From Variovorax sp. PAMC 28711 (GTDB lineage Bacteria > Pseudomonadota > Gammaproteobacteria > Burkholderiales > Burkholderiaceae_C): DNA of 64,000 nucleotides. Made by a program: the position numbers and the translations under genes. The stretch spans positions 4,004,501 through 4,068,500 of the forward strand of contig NZ_CP014517.1 in assembly GCF_001577265.1 (NCBI RefSeq), in the 5' to 3' direction. The notes beneath the pieces were generated by a model. That model saw nothing but the letters and a program-made list of their open reading frames with translations. It did not search any database and had not been told where the DNA came from. This document shows positions 21,124 to 29,793 of this stretch, one piece after another (positions within the stretch are counted from its first letter, which is position 1; each line of letters opens with the position of its first letter).

Positions 21124-22293
21124 TCAGAGTTTGGCGAGCCGGTCGAGGGCGCTTTGCAGCGTCTCGTCCTTCTTGGCGAAGCAGAAGCGCACCACGCGCT
21201 GGTCGAATTCGTCGCCGTAGAACGCCGACAACGGAATCGCCGCCACGCCGATTTCGCTTGTGAGCCACTGGCAGAAATCCGCCTCGCCGAGGTCGCTCAC
21301 TTCGCTGATGTCGACGCACTGGAAGTAGGTGCCACCGCTCGACAGCAGCTTGAAGCGCGTCTTCGCGAGGCCAGCTGCGAACCGATCGCGCTTGCGTTGA
21401 TAGAACGCCGGCAGTTCCAGGTAGGGCGCCGGATCGGCCATGAAAGCCGCGAGCGCGTGCTGCATCGGCGTGTTCACCGTGAACACGTTGAACTGATGCA
21501 CCTTGCGGAACTCGGTCATCAACGGCTCGGGCGCGGCCACGTAGCCCACCTTCCAGCCCGTGACGTGATAGGTCTTGCCGAAGCTGCTCACGATGAAGGC
21601 GCGCGCCGCCAGGCCCGGGAAGCGCGCGGCGCTCTGGTGCACTGCGCCGTCGTAGACCATGTGCTCGTAGACCTCGTCGCTGATCAACAGCACCTCGGTG
21701 GGCGCGAGCAGGTCGTCGAGCTGGCGCATTTCGGCTTCGGACCACACGGTCGCGCTCGGGTTGTGCGGCGTGTTGACGATGATCGCGCGCGTCTTCGAGG
21801 TTATCGCGGCGGCGATCTTGGCAAAGTCGGGACGGAACGTGCCGGGCGTCAGCGGGACGCGCACCACGGTGCCACCCGCCAGCTCGATGTTGGGCACGTA
21901 GCTGTCGTAGCAGGGCTCCAGCACGATCACTTCGTCGCCCGGCCGCACCACGGCGAGGATGGCGGTGATGATCGCCTGCGTCGCGCCGGCGGTGACGGTG
22001 ATTTCGGTCGCGGCGCTGTAGCAGTGGCCGTAGAGCGCGCCGATCTTCGCGGCGATGGCTTCGCGCAGCGGCAGGATGCCGGGCATCGGCGGGTACTGGT
22101 TGTGGCCGGCAGCCATGGCCGCAGTGACGTCTTCGAGCAGCTTGGGATCGCAGTGGAAATCCGGAAAGCCCTGCCCGAGATTGACCGCGCCTTTTTCGGC
22201 GGCGAGCGCCGACATCACGGTGAAGATGGTGGTGCCGACGGCTGGCAGTTTGGTCGCGACGACAGGCGTGCGCGGGGAAAGAACAGTGCTCAT
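21124..22293 (-). CDS. PLP-dependent aminotransferase (methionine aminotransferase YbdL-like)
   Basis: 389 residues from the ATG at 22293 (MSTVLSPRTPVVATKLP). Class I aminotransferase fold: VNLGQGFPDFHCDP, TAGATQAIITAILAVV, NTPHNPSATVWS and the PLP lysine in SSFGKTYHVTGWKVGY. These fit the YbdL/kynurenine aminotransferase branch, where methionine is the favoured amino donor. Its start overlaps the stop of the upstream CysB-type regulator by ATGA, so the two are co-translated, which supports a role in sulfur amino acid metabolism. Exact substrate is inferred, not shown. Confidence 0.85.
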   Translation of the reverse strand: MSTVLSPRTPVVATKLPAVGTTIFTVMSALAAEKGAVNLGQGFPDFHCDPKLLEDVTAAMAAGHNQYPPMPGILPLREAIAAKIGALYGHCYSAATEITVTAGATQAIITAILAVVRPGDEVIVLEPCYDSYVPNIELAGGTVVRVPLTPGTFRPDFAKIAAAITSKTRAIIVNTPHNPSATVWSEAEMRQLDDLLAPTEVLLISDEVYEHMVYDGAVHQSAARFPGLAARAFIVSSFGKTYHVTGWKVGYVAAPEPLMTEFRKVHQFNVFTVNTPMQHALAAFMADPAPYLELPAFYQRKRDRFAAGLAKTRFKLLSSGGTYFQCVDISEVSDLGEADFCQWLTSEIGVAAIPLSAFYGDEFDQRVVRFCFAKKDETLQSALDRLAKL

Positions 22294-23231
22294 AGTTCGT
22301 AGTCTTGCTGGTGGCCGCTGAGGGCCTTGGCGATGAGATTGCGGTCCAGCCGGTCGCTCAGCAACTCGGCGAATTTGAAGACGAAGTTGCGCAGGTAGGC
22401 GCTCTTCTTGAAGGCGACGCGGGCGATGTTGGTGCCGAAGATGTGACCCATCGGCTTGACGACGAGGTCGGCGTTGGTGTCGTCGCGCACTGCCATTTCG
22501 GCCACGATGCCGACCCCGAGGCCGAGGCGCACGTAGGTCTTGATCACGTCGGAATCGATCGCCTCGAGCGCGATGCGCGGAGTGAGCTTTTTCTGCGCGA
22601 ACGCATGGTCGATGCGCGTGCGTCCGGTGAACGACGGGTGGTACGTGATGATCGGCTCGTGCGCCAGGTCTTCGAGCGACACGCGCTCCTTGTTCGCGAG
22701 CGGATGGTCCTTCGGCAACACCAGTACATGCTGCCACTCGTAGCAGGGCAGCGTCACCAACTCGGCGTAGTCGGCGAGCGATTCGGTGGCAATGCCGACC
22801 TCGGCGATCTCGTCGATCACCATGCGCGCCACCTGGTCCGGCGAGCCTTGATGCAGGCTGACGTTGACCTTCGGGTAGGCCTCGCGCAGACGTGCGACCG
22901 GCACCGGCAAGACATAGCGCGCCTGCGTGTGCGTGGTGGCGATCGACAGCGTGCCGCTGTCCTGCGCGCTGAACTGTTCGCCGATGCGTTTGAGATTGCC
23001 CACCTCGCGCATGATGAGTTCGATGCTCGCCAGCACATGCAGGCCGGGTTCGGTCACGCGTTTCAGGCGTTTTCCGTGCCGCGCGAAGATCTCGACGCCG
23101 AGTTCTTCCTCGAGTTCGATGATCGCCTTCGACACGCCAGGCTGAGAGGTGTGAAGTGCTTTTGCCGCTTCTGTCAGGTTCAGATTGCGCCGCACGGCCT
23201 CCTGAACGAATTTGAACTGGTGCAGATTCAT
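22290..23231 (-). CDS. cysB: LysR-type regulator of the CysB/Cbl family
   Basis: 313 residues, beginning MNLHQFKFVQEAVRRNLNLT, the typical CysB start. A winged HTH lies at about 1-60 (TEAAKALHTSQPGVSKAIIEL), followed by the inducer-binding domain with family segments TTHTQARYVLP, LHQGSPDQVARMV, CYEWQHVLVLP and GLGVGIVAEMAV. CysB proteins activate sulfate assimilation or sulfonate genes in response to N-acetylserine or APS. Neighbours fit a sulfur theme: an overlapping methionine-type aminotransferase and an upstream CbiX-like chelatase (sirohaem for sulfite reductase). A palindrome just before the start may be its own binding site. CysB versus Cbl cannot be settled here. Confidence 0.88.
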   Translation of the reverse strand: MNLHQFKFVQEAVRRNLNLTEAAKALHTSQPGVSKAIIELEEELGVEIFARHGKRLKRVTEPGLHVLASIELIMREVGNLKRIGEQFSAQDSGTLSIATTHTQARYVLPVPVARLREAYPKVNVSLHQGSPDQVARMVIDEIAEVGIATESLADYAELVTLPCYEWQHVLVLPKDHPLANKERVSLEDLAHEPIITYHPSFTGRTRIDHAFAQKKLTPRIALEAIDSDVIKTYVRLGLGVGIVAEMAVRDDTNADLVVKPMGHIFGTNIARVAFKKSAYLRNFVFKFAELLSDRLDRNLIAKALSGHQQDYEL

Positions 23232-23237
23232 ATCGAT

Positions 23238-23255
23238 TTCCGTCTTATTACGGAA
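23238..23255. promoter_or_regulatory. Inverted repeat upstream of cysB
   Basis: TTCCGT and ACGGAA are perfect 6-bp arms around a 6-bp AT-rich centre (CTTATT), 7 bp upstream of the regulator start codon. LysR-type regulators commonly bind such sites near their own promoters. Direct binding is an inference. Confidence 0.45.
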
Positions 23256-23284
23256 TTCATTATGCCTTCGGCGTCTATCGAAAT

Positions 23285-23650
23285 TCAGGCTTTGAGGGCA
23301 GTTTTGGCCAGCAGGTCGATCACGTCGGGGTCTTCGCCGACTGCGCGCGCCAGCGTGAAATCGACCGTCGGGTGCGCGATGCGCAGCGCGTCGAGCAGCG
23401 CCGGCAAGTCTTCACGCACATGCTTGCCCATGCCGAGAAAAAGCGGGACGACCTTGATGGCGTTTGCGCCGCTCGCGATCAGCGCACTCGCCGCGGTCGG
23501 CAGGTCGGGCTCGATGAATTCGAGGTAAGCGCAGACCACCCGGGCCGTCGGCGCCAGGGCCGCCACCTGGCGCGCCACCGCTTCCACCGGCTCGCGCCAG
23601 CGGGGGTCTCGGGAACCGTGTGCAAAGAGCACGATGCCGGTGTTGTGCAT
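23285..23650 (-). CDS. CbiX/SirB-like small chelatase
   Basis: 121 residues, the size of single-domain CbiX. It starts MHNTGIVLFAHGSRDPRW, with the active-site His in the HGSRD motif, and has a second conserved block AIKVVPLFLGMGKHVREDLP carrying a further His. Enzymes of this type insert cobalt, nickel or ferrous iron into sirohydrochlorin, giving cobalamin, F430 or sirohaem. With no cobalamin gene nearby and a CysB-type regulator immediately downstream on the same strand, sirohaem for sulfite or nitrite reduction is the likelier role. It begins 9 bp before lptG ends. Confidence 0.85.
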   Translation of the reverse strand: MHNTGIVLFAHGSRDPRWREPVEAVARQVAALAPTARVVCAYLEFIEPDLPTAASALIASGANAIKVVPLFLGMGKHVREDLPALLDALRIAHPTVDFTLARAVGEDPDVIDLLAKTALKA

Positions 23651-23659
23651 GAATCGTCG

Positions 23660-24769
23660 CTACCTTCGCAGGACCAGCCACGAGAACGCGGCAAGGGACA
23701 TGACGGAATAAATCAGCCCCGGCGCAGCCGCCGTGATCCACGGCGACCAGTTGCTCAGGTTGCCGAGGTAGCCGAACACGTTGTTGAGCATGAAGAAACT
23801 GATGCCGATCAGCACCCCGCCGAACACGTAGGTCGTGATGCCGGCCTGCCGGAAATGCAGGTAGGCGAAGGGCAGGGCGAGTACCACCATCACCAGGCAG
23901 GAGAGCGGATAGAACACCTTGCGCCAGAACTCGATCTCGTAGCGCTGCGCGGTCTGGCCGTTGGCATCGAGATGGCGGATGTAGTCGAACAGGTCAATCG
24001 TGCCCATTCGATCGGGTTTGAGCAGCGCCACCGACACCATTTCACTCGTGAGTGTGGTCGGCCAGCGAAGCTCCGGCAGTTTCCGGATGACGACACGTCC
24101 GGTCTCCGCGCTCTTGTTCGTCTCGTAGGTCTGCTCGTCGACCGTGTTGAGCACCCACACATCGCCTTCAATGCGCGCCGAATTGGCTGAGATCTGGCGG
24201 GAGACAAAGCCATTCGCATCGAACTCGAAGATGTTCATCAGGCTCATGGCGCCGTCGCGCCCGATCGAAACCACGTTCACCGCATACGACTTGTTGTCGC
24301 GCTTTTCCTTCAGCCAGGCCCCGGTGGTGCCTGCCGAAGTGAGGTAACCACGGTACTTCGCCTTCATGAGTTGGGCAGTGCTGCTCGACACCGGCGCGAT
24401 GTAGTCGCCGATCGCGAAGGTGAGCAGCACGAAGCCGATGCCCAGCACCAGCAGGGTGCGCAATGCGCGCCATGGGCCGAGGCCGCTGGTTCGCAGGATC
24501 GTGTATTCGGAGCTCTGCGCGAGTCGTGCCATCACAAAGATGGTGCCGATCAGGACCGAAATCGGAAGCAGCTCGTAGAGGTGGCCGGGCACCAGCATGA
24601 CGACGAACAGCAAGGCTTGCGGCAGCCCGTAGCCGAGGTCGGTCGGCTTGCCGACCGCCTGCAATTCATCGACGAAGTCGAAGAAGAAAAACAGGCTCAG
24701 GAAGCCGAGCGTGACGAAGGCCACGGACTTCAGCACCTCGATGTAGATGAGGCGGCGAATCGTCTTCAT
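23660..24769 (-). CDS. lptG: LPS export ABC transporter permease LptG
   Basis: 369 residues from the ATG at 24769 (MKTIRRLIYIEVLKSVAF), close to the usual 360. Three TM helices, a large periplasmic beta-jellyroll region (about 125-270) and three more helices give the LptF/G topology. The conserved ARLAQSSEYTILRTSGLGPW coupling helix faces the LptB ATPase. LptBFG pulls lipopolysaccharide from the inner membrane onto the LptCA bridge. Its start overlaps the lptF stop by ATGA. Confidence 0.95.
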   Translation of the reverse strand: MKTIRRLIYIEVLKSVAFVTLGFLSLFFFFDFVDELQAVGKPTDLGYGLPQALLFVVMLVPGHLYELLPISVLIGTIFVMARLAQSSEYTILRTSGLGPWRALRTLLVLGIGFVLLTFAIGDYIAPVSSSTAQLMKAKYRGYLTSAGTTGAWLKEKRDNKSYAVNVVSIGRDGAMSLMNIFEFDANGFVSRQISANSARIEGDVWVLNTVDEQTYETNKSAETGRVVIRKLPELRWPTTLTSEMVSVALLKPDRMGTIDLFDYIRHLDANGQTAQRYEIEFWRKVFYPLSCLVMVVLALPFAYLHFRQAGITTYVFGGVLIGISFFMLNNVFGYLGNLSNWSPWITAAAPGLIYSVMSLAAFSWLVLRR

Positions 24770-25884
24770 CGCACCGTTCCCGCGTGCAGGCCACCGCTGA
24801 TCTGGCGCGATGGCCGTCTGCGGATTCCCCAGTTGTGGTGTCGCAGCGTGAGCCACAGGACCCCGATAAACAGCACGCCCCCATGCAGCACCAGCAGCCA
24901 TCCGCCAAAGCTGAATCGGCCGGAGGCCACCCATCCTTGCCCCAGGTTCAGCAGGTTGTAATAAACGACGAATGCGAACAGTGCGAAGAGCAGGTTGCCG
25001 CTGCGGCCGACCCGCGGATTGACACTCGACAGCGTCAGCGCCAGCAGCACGAAATTGGCCCCGGCCAGGAGCATGCCGAGTCGCCAGGCGAGTTCGGCCA
25101 GATTGACGCCGGTGGGTGCAGCCAGGAGCCGCAAGGTGGACAACTCGCGCGCGGGCGTTTCGTCGCCGAGGCCGGAGGCATTGCTGCCGGTGCGCGCGCC
25201 GTAGGTCTTGAACTCGCTGATCTTCAGGCTAGACCGGTCGAGCGGCCGTTCGAGGCGCTGGCCGTTGTCGAGCATCAGGAAGCGCGCGTTGTCGATGAAT
25301 TCCATGTGGCCGCCGCGCGCTGACGTGACGATCTGCCGGTTCCGCTCGATCGACGAGATGAAGACGTTCGACGCCGTGTTGCCATCGGGCGTGTCCTTGT
25401 CGACGAAGAACACCCGCATGCGGCCCGCCGATTCGACGAACTCGCCGGGGGCCACGCGCTCGATGTCGCTGCGCCGTTCGTATTGGTCGCGCATGCCGTG
25501 AGTCTGCGAGTTGGCCCAGGGCCAGCCGACCATGGCGAGCACCGTGATGAGCGCGAGCACGGGCCATGCGAAGCGAAACAGCGGCTCCACGAAGTCGGCC
25601 AATCCGCGGCCGCTGGAGAACCAAATCACCATTTCGCTGTCACGGTACATGCGCGACAGCGTACCGACGATGGCGATGAACAGGCTCAGACTCAGGATGG
25701 TCGGCAGATAGCCAAGCACCGTATAAGTCATCACCAGGAACACTTCGGAGGGGTTGACGCTGCCCTTGGCCGCAAGGCCGAGGGTGCGGATCAACATCAT
25801 GGTCATCACGATGGTGACCAGCACGACGAGGGTCGCGCCGAAGCTGCGCGACAACTCTTTGCGGAGAGAGGAATGGAATAACAT
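24766..25884 (-). CDS. lptF: LPS export ABC transporter permease LptF
   Basis: 372 residues from the ATG at 25884 (MLFHSSLRKELSRSFGATLV), a normal LptF length and start. Six TM helices surround a periplasmic domain (about 125-255). The coupling segment MYRDSEMVIWFSSGRGLADF is characteristic. It forms the transmembrane heterodimer with LptG. The gene diverges from pepA with only 21 bp between start codons, an arrangement conserved in many proteobacteria. Promoters must overlap or lie inside the neighbouring coding region. Confidence 0.95.
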   Translation of the reverse strand: MLFHSSLRKELSRSFGATLVVLVTIVMTMMLIRTLGLAAKGSVNPSEVFLVMTYTVLGYLPTILSLSLFIAIVGTLSRMYRDSEMVIWFSSGRGLADFVEPLFRFAWPVLALITVLAMVGWPWANSQTHGMRDQYERRSDIERVAPGEFVESAGRMRVFFVDKDTPDGNTASNVFISSIERNRQIVTSARGGHMEFIDNARFLMLDNGQRLERPLDRSSLKISEFKTYGARTGSNASGLGDETPARELSTLRLLAAPTGVNLAELAWRLGMLLAGANFVLLALTLSSVNPRVGRSGNLLFALFAFVVYYNLLNLGQGWVASGRFSFGGWLLVLHGGVLFIGVLWLTLRHHNWGIRRRPSRQISGGLHAGTVR

Positions 25885-25905
25885 CGTTGCGGGAAAAAAA
25901 GGATT

Positions 25906-27396
25906 ATGGACTTCCAACTCAAGACCCTCACTGGCAGTCAGGCTGCCACCGAAAAATCCGACGCGCTCATCGTCCTCGTGCCCTCCGGTGCGCTGGCGGT
26001 CGGCGATGCGTTGTCGGCCCTGGCGAGCGCTGCGCGCGCGGCGGGCGACCTGCCCGACAAGCCTGGCAAACTGCTGTCGCTCTATCGGCCTGAAGGCGTC
26101 GCGGCGCCCCGCGTGGTGCTGGCGTCGATCGGCGACGGCGTGCCGGGTTCCGTGCGCAGTGCGGTGCTGGCCGCGGTACGCACGCTCAAGGGCCTTGGAA
26201 CGAAGCGCCTGACGCTGGTCTTCGCGGGTCCGGCCGACGGTGCGGCGGTGCATAGCGCGGTCCTGGCCGTCGCGGATGCGAGCTACGTCTACGTCACCAC
26301 GAAGTCGAAGTCGGAGCCGCGAACGCTGCGGCAGGTCACCCTCGGTGTGGCCGACGGCAACGCCGTCAGCTCGGCTTTCGCCGAAGCCAAGGCCACCGCG
26401 GCAGGCATCGAGTTCGCCAAGGAGTGGGGCAATCGCCCCGCCAACCACTGCACGCCGACGCTGCTGGCAGACGCGGCCGAAACCCTCACCTCGCAGGCGC
26501 ACATCAAATGCGAGGTGCTGGGCCCGAAAGAGGTGGCCAAGCTCGGGATGGGCTCTTTCGCATCGGTCGCGCAAGGCTCTTCCGAACCGCTTCGCTTCAT
26601 TGTGTTGAGCTACCGCGGCGCCACCAAGGACCAGGCCCCTGTGGTGCTGGTGGGCAAGGGCATCACTTTCGACACGGGGGGGGTGTCGATGAAACCCGCT
26701 GCCGAAATGGACGAAATGAAGTTCGACATGTGCGGCGCGGCGAGCGTGCTCGGCGTGTTTCGTGCCTTGGGCGAATTGAAACCCGCCATCAACGTGATCG
26801 GCCTGATTCCTTCGTGCGAAAACATGAACGACGGCAAGGCTTTGAAGCCCGGCGACGTCGTGACCAGCATGAGCGGCCAGACCATTGAGGTGCTCAACAC
26901 CGATGCCGAAGGCCGACTCATCTTGTGCGATGCGCTGACCTATGCTGAACGTTTCAAGCCGGCCGCGGTGATCGACATCGCCACGCTGACTGGCGCATGC
27001 GTCGTCGCGTTGGGCGGTGTGCGCACTGGCCTGTTCAGCGCAGACGACGCGCTGGCCAAGGCGCTCGAAGCAGCAGGCGAGCAATCGCTGGACCGCTGCT
27101 GGCGCCTGCCGCTGGACGACGAGTATGCCGAAGGTCTCAAGAGCAACTTTGCCGATGTGGCCAACATCGGCGGCCGCGCTGGCGGTGCGATCACGGCGGC
27201 CAAATTCCTGCAGCGCTTCACCGGGGCATTCCCGTGGGCGCATCTGGACATCGCGGGCACAGCATGGAAGAGCGGCGCAGCCAAAGGGTCGACGGGCCGT
27301 CCGGTCGGCTTGCTGGTGGCGTACCTCGTCTCGCGCGCCGGCGCCGTCCAGCCCGCATTGCCCAAAAAGGGTCGCAAGGCCCCAGCCGCTGCGTGA
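25906..27396 (+). CDS. pepA: Cytosol (leucyl) aminopeptidase PepA
   Basis: 496 residues, M17 family. An N-terminal macro-like domain (about 1-165) precedes the catalytic domain. Metal and active-site motifs: GKGITFDTGGVSMKP (Lys and Asp ligands), MKFDMCGAASVLG, and the family signature NTDAEGRLILCDALTYAE. The hexameric enzyme cleaves N-terminal residues in the cytosol and, in some bacteria, binds DNA as a regulator. It overlaps holC by GTGA. The divergent lptF start is 21 bp away. Confidence 0.96.
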   Translation: MDFQLKTLTGSQAATEKSDALIVLVPSGALAVGDALSALASAARAAGDLPDKPGKLLSLYRPEGVAAPRVVLASIGDGVPGSVRSAVLAAVRTLKGLGTKRLTLVFAGPADGAAVHSAVLAVADASYVYVTTKSKSEPRTLRQVTLGVADGNAVSSAFAEAKATAAGIEFAKEWGNRPANHCTPTLLADAAETLTSQAHIKCEVLGPKEVAKLGMGSFASVAQGSSEPLRFIVLSYRGATKDQAPVVLVGKGITFDTGGVSMKPAAEMDEMKFDMCGAASVLGVFRALGELKPAINVIGLIPSCENMNDGKALKPGDVVTSMSGQTIEVLNTDAEGRLILCDALTYAERFKPAAVIDIATLTGACVVALGGVRTGLFSADDALAKALEAAGEQSLDRCWRLPLDDEYAEGLKSNFADVANIGGRAGGAITAAKFLQRFTGAFPWAHLDIAGTAWKSGAAKGSTGRPVGLLVAYLVSRAGAVQPALPKKGRKAPAAA

Positions 27397-27830
27397 CGGG
27401 CATCGACTTTCACTTCAACGCGCCCGACAAGGTGCTGCATGCGTGCCGGCTGCTGCGCAAGGCGCTTCGCTTGCACGATGCGAGGCTGGTCGTCATTGGC
27501 GAGCCCGAAACGCTCGATGCCGTCGACGCGGCGCTCTGGGCGTTGTCGCCAGTCGATTTCATTGCGCACTGCCGGAGTGACGCCGAGGGGCATGTGATCG
27601 CGCGAACACCGGTGCTGCTGCTGGATGTCGACAGCGGACCCGCGCCGCACCGGCAGGTGCTGGTGAATGTCGGTGCCGCGCTGCCCGCCGGCTTCGAGCG
27701 CTTCGACCGTTTGATCGACATCGTGAGCGGCGACCCCGAAGACCGGCAGATCGGACGGGCCCGCTGGAAGCACTACGCAACGCGGGGCTACGCGATCACG
27801 CCACACGACTTCGCGAAGGCGGGTGCCTGA
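27393..27830 (+). CDS. holC: DNA polymerase III subunit chi (HolC)
   Basis: 145 residues from a GTG that overlaps the pepA stop (GTGA). It begins TGIDFHFNAPDKVLHACRLLRKAL, a normal HolC N-terminus, and contains VVIGEPETLDAVDAALWALSPVDFIAH and the C-terminal GRARWKHYATRGYAITPHD. Chi joins psi in the clamp loader and contacts single-strand binding protein. The pepA-holC order is conserved in beta- and gammaproteobacteria. The stop of holC overlaps the ATG of the next gene by one base. Confidence 0.93.
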   Translation: MTGIDFHFNAPDKVLHACRLLRKALRLHDARLVVIGEPETLDAVDAALWALSPVDFIAHCRSDAEGHVIARTPVLLLDVDSGPAPHRQVLVNVGAALPAGFERFDRLIDIVSGDPEDRQIGRARWKHYATRGYAITPHDFAKAGA

Positions 27831-28240
27831 TGGCCAGCAACCTGCGCGTTCCGCCGCGCTTCGTGCCCACGCTTACGGCCGTGCTCGAAGTGCCCCCGGA
27901 ACCCGTCGAGGAGCCCGCGACCGACGACCTCGCGGCGACGCCGGAACCCGTCCCCATCGACATGGTGGCGATCCGTCCGGGCCAGCTCTCCGACGACGAT
28001 GCGTTTCGCCTGGAAGAGCAGCTGCTGCACCGCGTCTTGCAGCGCATCGACCTCCAATTGGAAGAGCGTTTGAGCGATACGGTGTCGGCCGCCGTTCAGC
28101 AGCAGCTCGATGCGATGCTGCCGCGCCTGCGGGGCGAAATCGAGTCGGTATTGCGCACCCTGGTGATCGAATCGTTGGCCCAGGAACTTTCAGAAAACAC
28201 AGGGTCTGTGCCAGCGTCCGAGCCCGGATCCTTGGGCTAA
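27830..28240 (+). CDS. Conserved protein of unknown function downstream of holC
   Basis: 136 residues. The N-terminal half is acidic and proline-rich (EVPPEPVEEPATDDLAATPEPVP) and probably disordered. The C-terminal half (about 60-125) is a predicted amphipathic helical stretch (LEERLSDTVSAAVQQQLDA, EIESVLRTLVIESLAQELS). I do not firmly recognise it; a similarly placed DUF2486-type protein occurs after holC in Burkholderia and may be related. Its ATG shares the last base of the holC stop (TGATGG context), so it is co-translated with pepA-holC. Confidence 0.65.
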   Translation: MASNLRVPPRFVPTLTAVLEVPPEPVEEPATDDLAATPEPVPIDMVAIRPGQLSDDDAFRLEEQLLHRVLQRIDLQLEERLSDTVSAAVQQQLDAMLPRLRGEIESVLRTLVIESLAQELSENTGSVPASEPGSLG

Positions 28241-28368
28241 ACTGCGCGCCGGGTCGGGGGGTGCCAAGGCGCCACCGGTTTGCGGCGCGAAACTTGCTCA
28301 GTCTTCGCGCCCGGATCGAAAGACCGGTTTATGTATTCATTTCTTCATCAATGTTCTGGAGGTTTCCC

Positions 28369-29574
28369 ATGCAATTGAAATGGACTGCGGTCGCACTGGC
28401 TGCGCTCACGCTCGTGGCTTGCGGCAAGAAAGAAGAAGCCGCGGCACCCGCTGCGGCACCGGCAGCGACCGCTGCAGCGCCCGCTGCAGCACCTCCGGCA
28501 GACGCGCTGGTCGTCAAGATCGGTCACGTTGGCCCGACCAGCGGCCCGATCGCTCACCTCGGCAAGGACAACGAGTTCGGCGCCAAGATGGCCATCGAAG
28601 ACCTGAATTCGAGGAACCTCAAGATCGGCGACAAGGTTGCCAAGTTCGAACTGATGGCCGAAGACGACGGTGGCGATCCGAAGCAAGGCACCGCTGTTGC
28701 ACAGAAGCTGGTCGACGCCAAGGTCAACGGCGTGGTCGGGCACCTGAACTCCGGCACCACGATCCCGGCTTCGAAGCTGTACAGCGACGCGGGCATTCCC
28801 CAGATCTCGCCGTCGGCCACCAACCCCAAGTACACACGTCAAGGCTTCAAGACCACGTTCCGCGTGGTGGCTGACGACACGCAACTGGGCGGCACGCTCG
28901 GCAAGTACGCCGTCGAAACACTGAAGGGCAAGAACATCGCCGTGATCGACGACCGCACTGCTTACGGCCAGGGCGTCGCAGAAGAGTTCGAGAAGGCCGC
29001 CAAGGCGGCTGGTGCGACCATCGTCGGCCACGAATTCACCACCGACAAGTCCACCGACTTCAACGCCATCCTGACCAAGCTCAAGGGTGCCAAGCCCGAC
29101 GTGCTGTTCTTCGGCGGCATGGACGCCGTGGCCGGCCCGATGCTCAAGCAAGTCAAGCAACTCGGCATGACCGTGAAGTTCATGGGTGGCGACGGCATGT
29201 GCACCGGCGAACTCGCCAAGCTCGCTGGTGATGCAGTGGGCGAAGACATGGTGGTGTGCGCCGAAGCCGGCGGCGTCGACGGTGACTTCAAGGCGCCGCT
29301 CGAGAAGTTCAAGGCCGACTTCAAGGCCAAGAACGGCGTCGACGTCCAGATCTACGCACCGTACGTGTACGACGCCGTGGAAATCCTGGCCGACGCCATG
29401 GTGCGTGCCGGTTCCTCCGACCCTGCCAAGTACCTGCCTGAAATCGGCAAGACCAACTACAAGGGCGTGACCGGCCCGATCGCCTTCGACGAAAAGGGCG
29501 ACATCAAGAACGGCGCGCTGACCCTGTACACGTACAAGGCCGGCAAGCGCGAGCAAATCGCTGTGGTTCGCTGA
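28369..29574 (+). CDS. Branched-chain amino acid ABC transporter substrate-binding lipoprotein (LivJ/LivK family)
   Basis: 401 residues, with GGAGG 6 bp before the ATG. The signal peptide ends in a lipobox LVAC (Cys-18) followed by GKKEE and an Ala/Pro linker (about 24-46). The Leu/Ile/Val-binding type I periplasmic fold then begins VVKIGHVGPTSGPIAHLGKD. Conserved ligand-site segments include NSGTTIPASKLYSDAG, SPSATNPKYTRQG and DDRTAYGQGVAEEFEK. It would deliver branched-chain or related amino acids to a Liv permease, but none is adjacent. A strong terminator follows directly, so it is probably monocistronic. Confidence 0.9.
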   Translation: MQLKWTAVALAALTLVACGKKEEAAAPAAAPAATAAAPAAAPPADALVVKIGHVGPTSGPIAHLGKDNEFGAKMAIEDLNSRNLKIGDKVAKFELMAEDDGGDPKQGTAVAQKLVDAKVNGVVGHLNSGTTIPASKLYSDAGIPQISPSATNPKYTRQGFKTTFRVVADDTQLGGTLGKYAVETLKGKNIAVIDDRTAYGQGVAEEFEKAAKAAGATIVGHEFTTDKSTDFNAILTKLKGAKPDVLFFGGMDAVAGPMLKQVKQLGMTVKFMGGDGMCTGELAKLAGDAVGEDMVVCAEAGGVDGDFKAPLEKFKADFKAKNGVDVQIYAPYVYDAVEILADAMVRAGSSDPAKYLPEIGKTNYKGVTGPIAFDEKGDIKNGALTLYTYKAGKREQIAVVR

Positions 29575-29589
29575 GCGAATCCGCCAAGC

Positions 29590-29619
29590 AAAAAAGGAGC
29601 CTTCGGGCTCCTTTTTTTT
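29590..29619 (+). terminator. Rho-independent terminator of the binding-protein gene
   Basis: A-run, GGAGCC stem, TTCG tetraloop, GGCTCC and eight Ts, beginning 15 bp after the stop codon. Confidence 0.93.
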
Positions 29620-29643
29620 GGCACGCAATTTTGCGTTGCACGT

Positions 29644-29679
29644 AAAAAAGCCCGCGCAACGATCACGTTGCGCGGGCTT
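29644..29679 (-). terminator. Rho-independent terminator of tRNA-Ser
   Basis: A 14-bp perfect stem AAGCCCGCGCAACG / CGTTGCGCGGGCTT with an ATCA loop. On the minus strand it is followed by a T-run (plus-strand As at 29644-29649). It lies 11 bp beyond the tRNA 3' end. Confidence 0.92.
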
Positions 29680-29690
29680 CAGACATTGTC

Positions 29691-29780
29691 TGGCGGAGCA
29701 GGCGGGATTCGAACCCGCGGAGGGTTTTACCCCTCACACGCTTTCCAGGCGTGCGACTTAAACCGCTCATCCACCGCTCC
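29691..29780 (-). tRNA. tRNA-Ser (anticodon GGA)
   Basis: 90 nt with encoded CCA. The acceptor GGAGCGG pairs with CTGCTCC, leaving discriminator G. The anticodon loop CTGGAAA gives anticodon GGA. A long class II variable arm (GAGGGGTAAAACCCTC) and the T-loop GTTCGAATC are present. Its 5' end is only 13 bp after the stop codon of the SPFH gene on the same strand. Confidence 0.97.
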
Positions 29781-29793
29781 GGCGTCGTCGATT

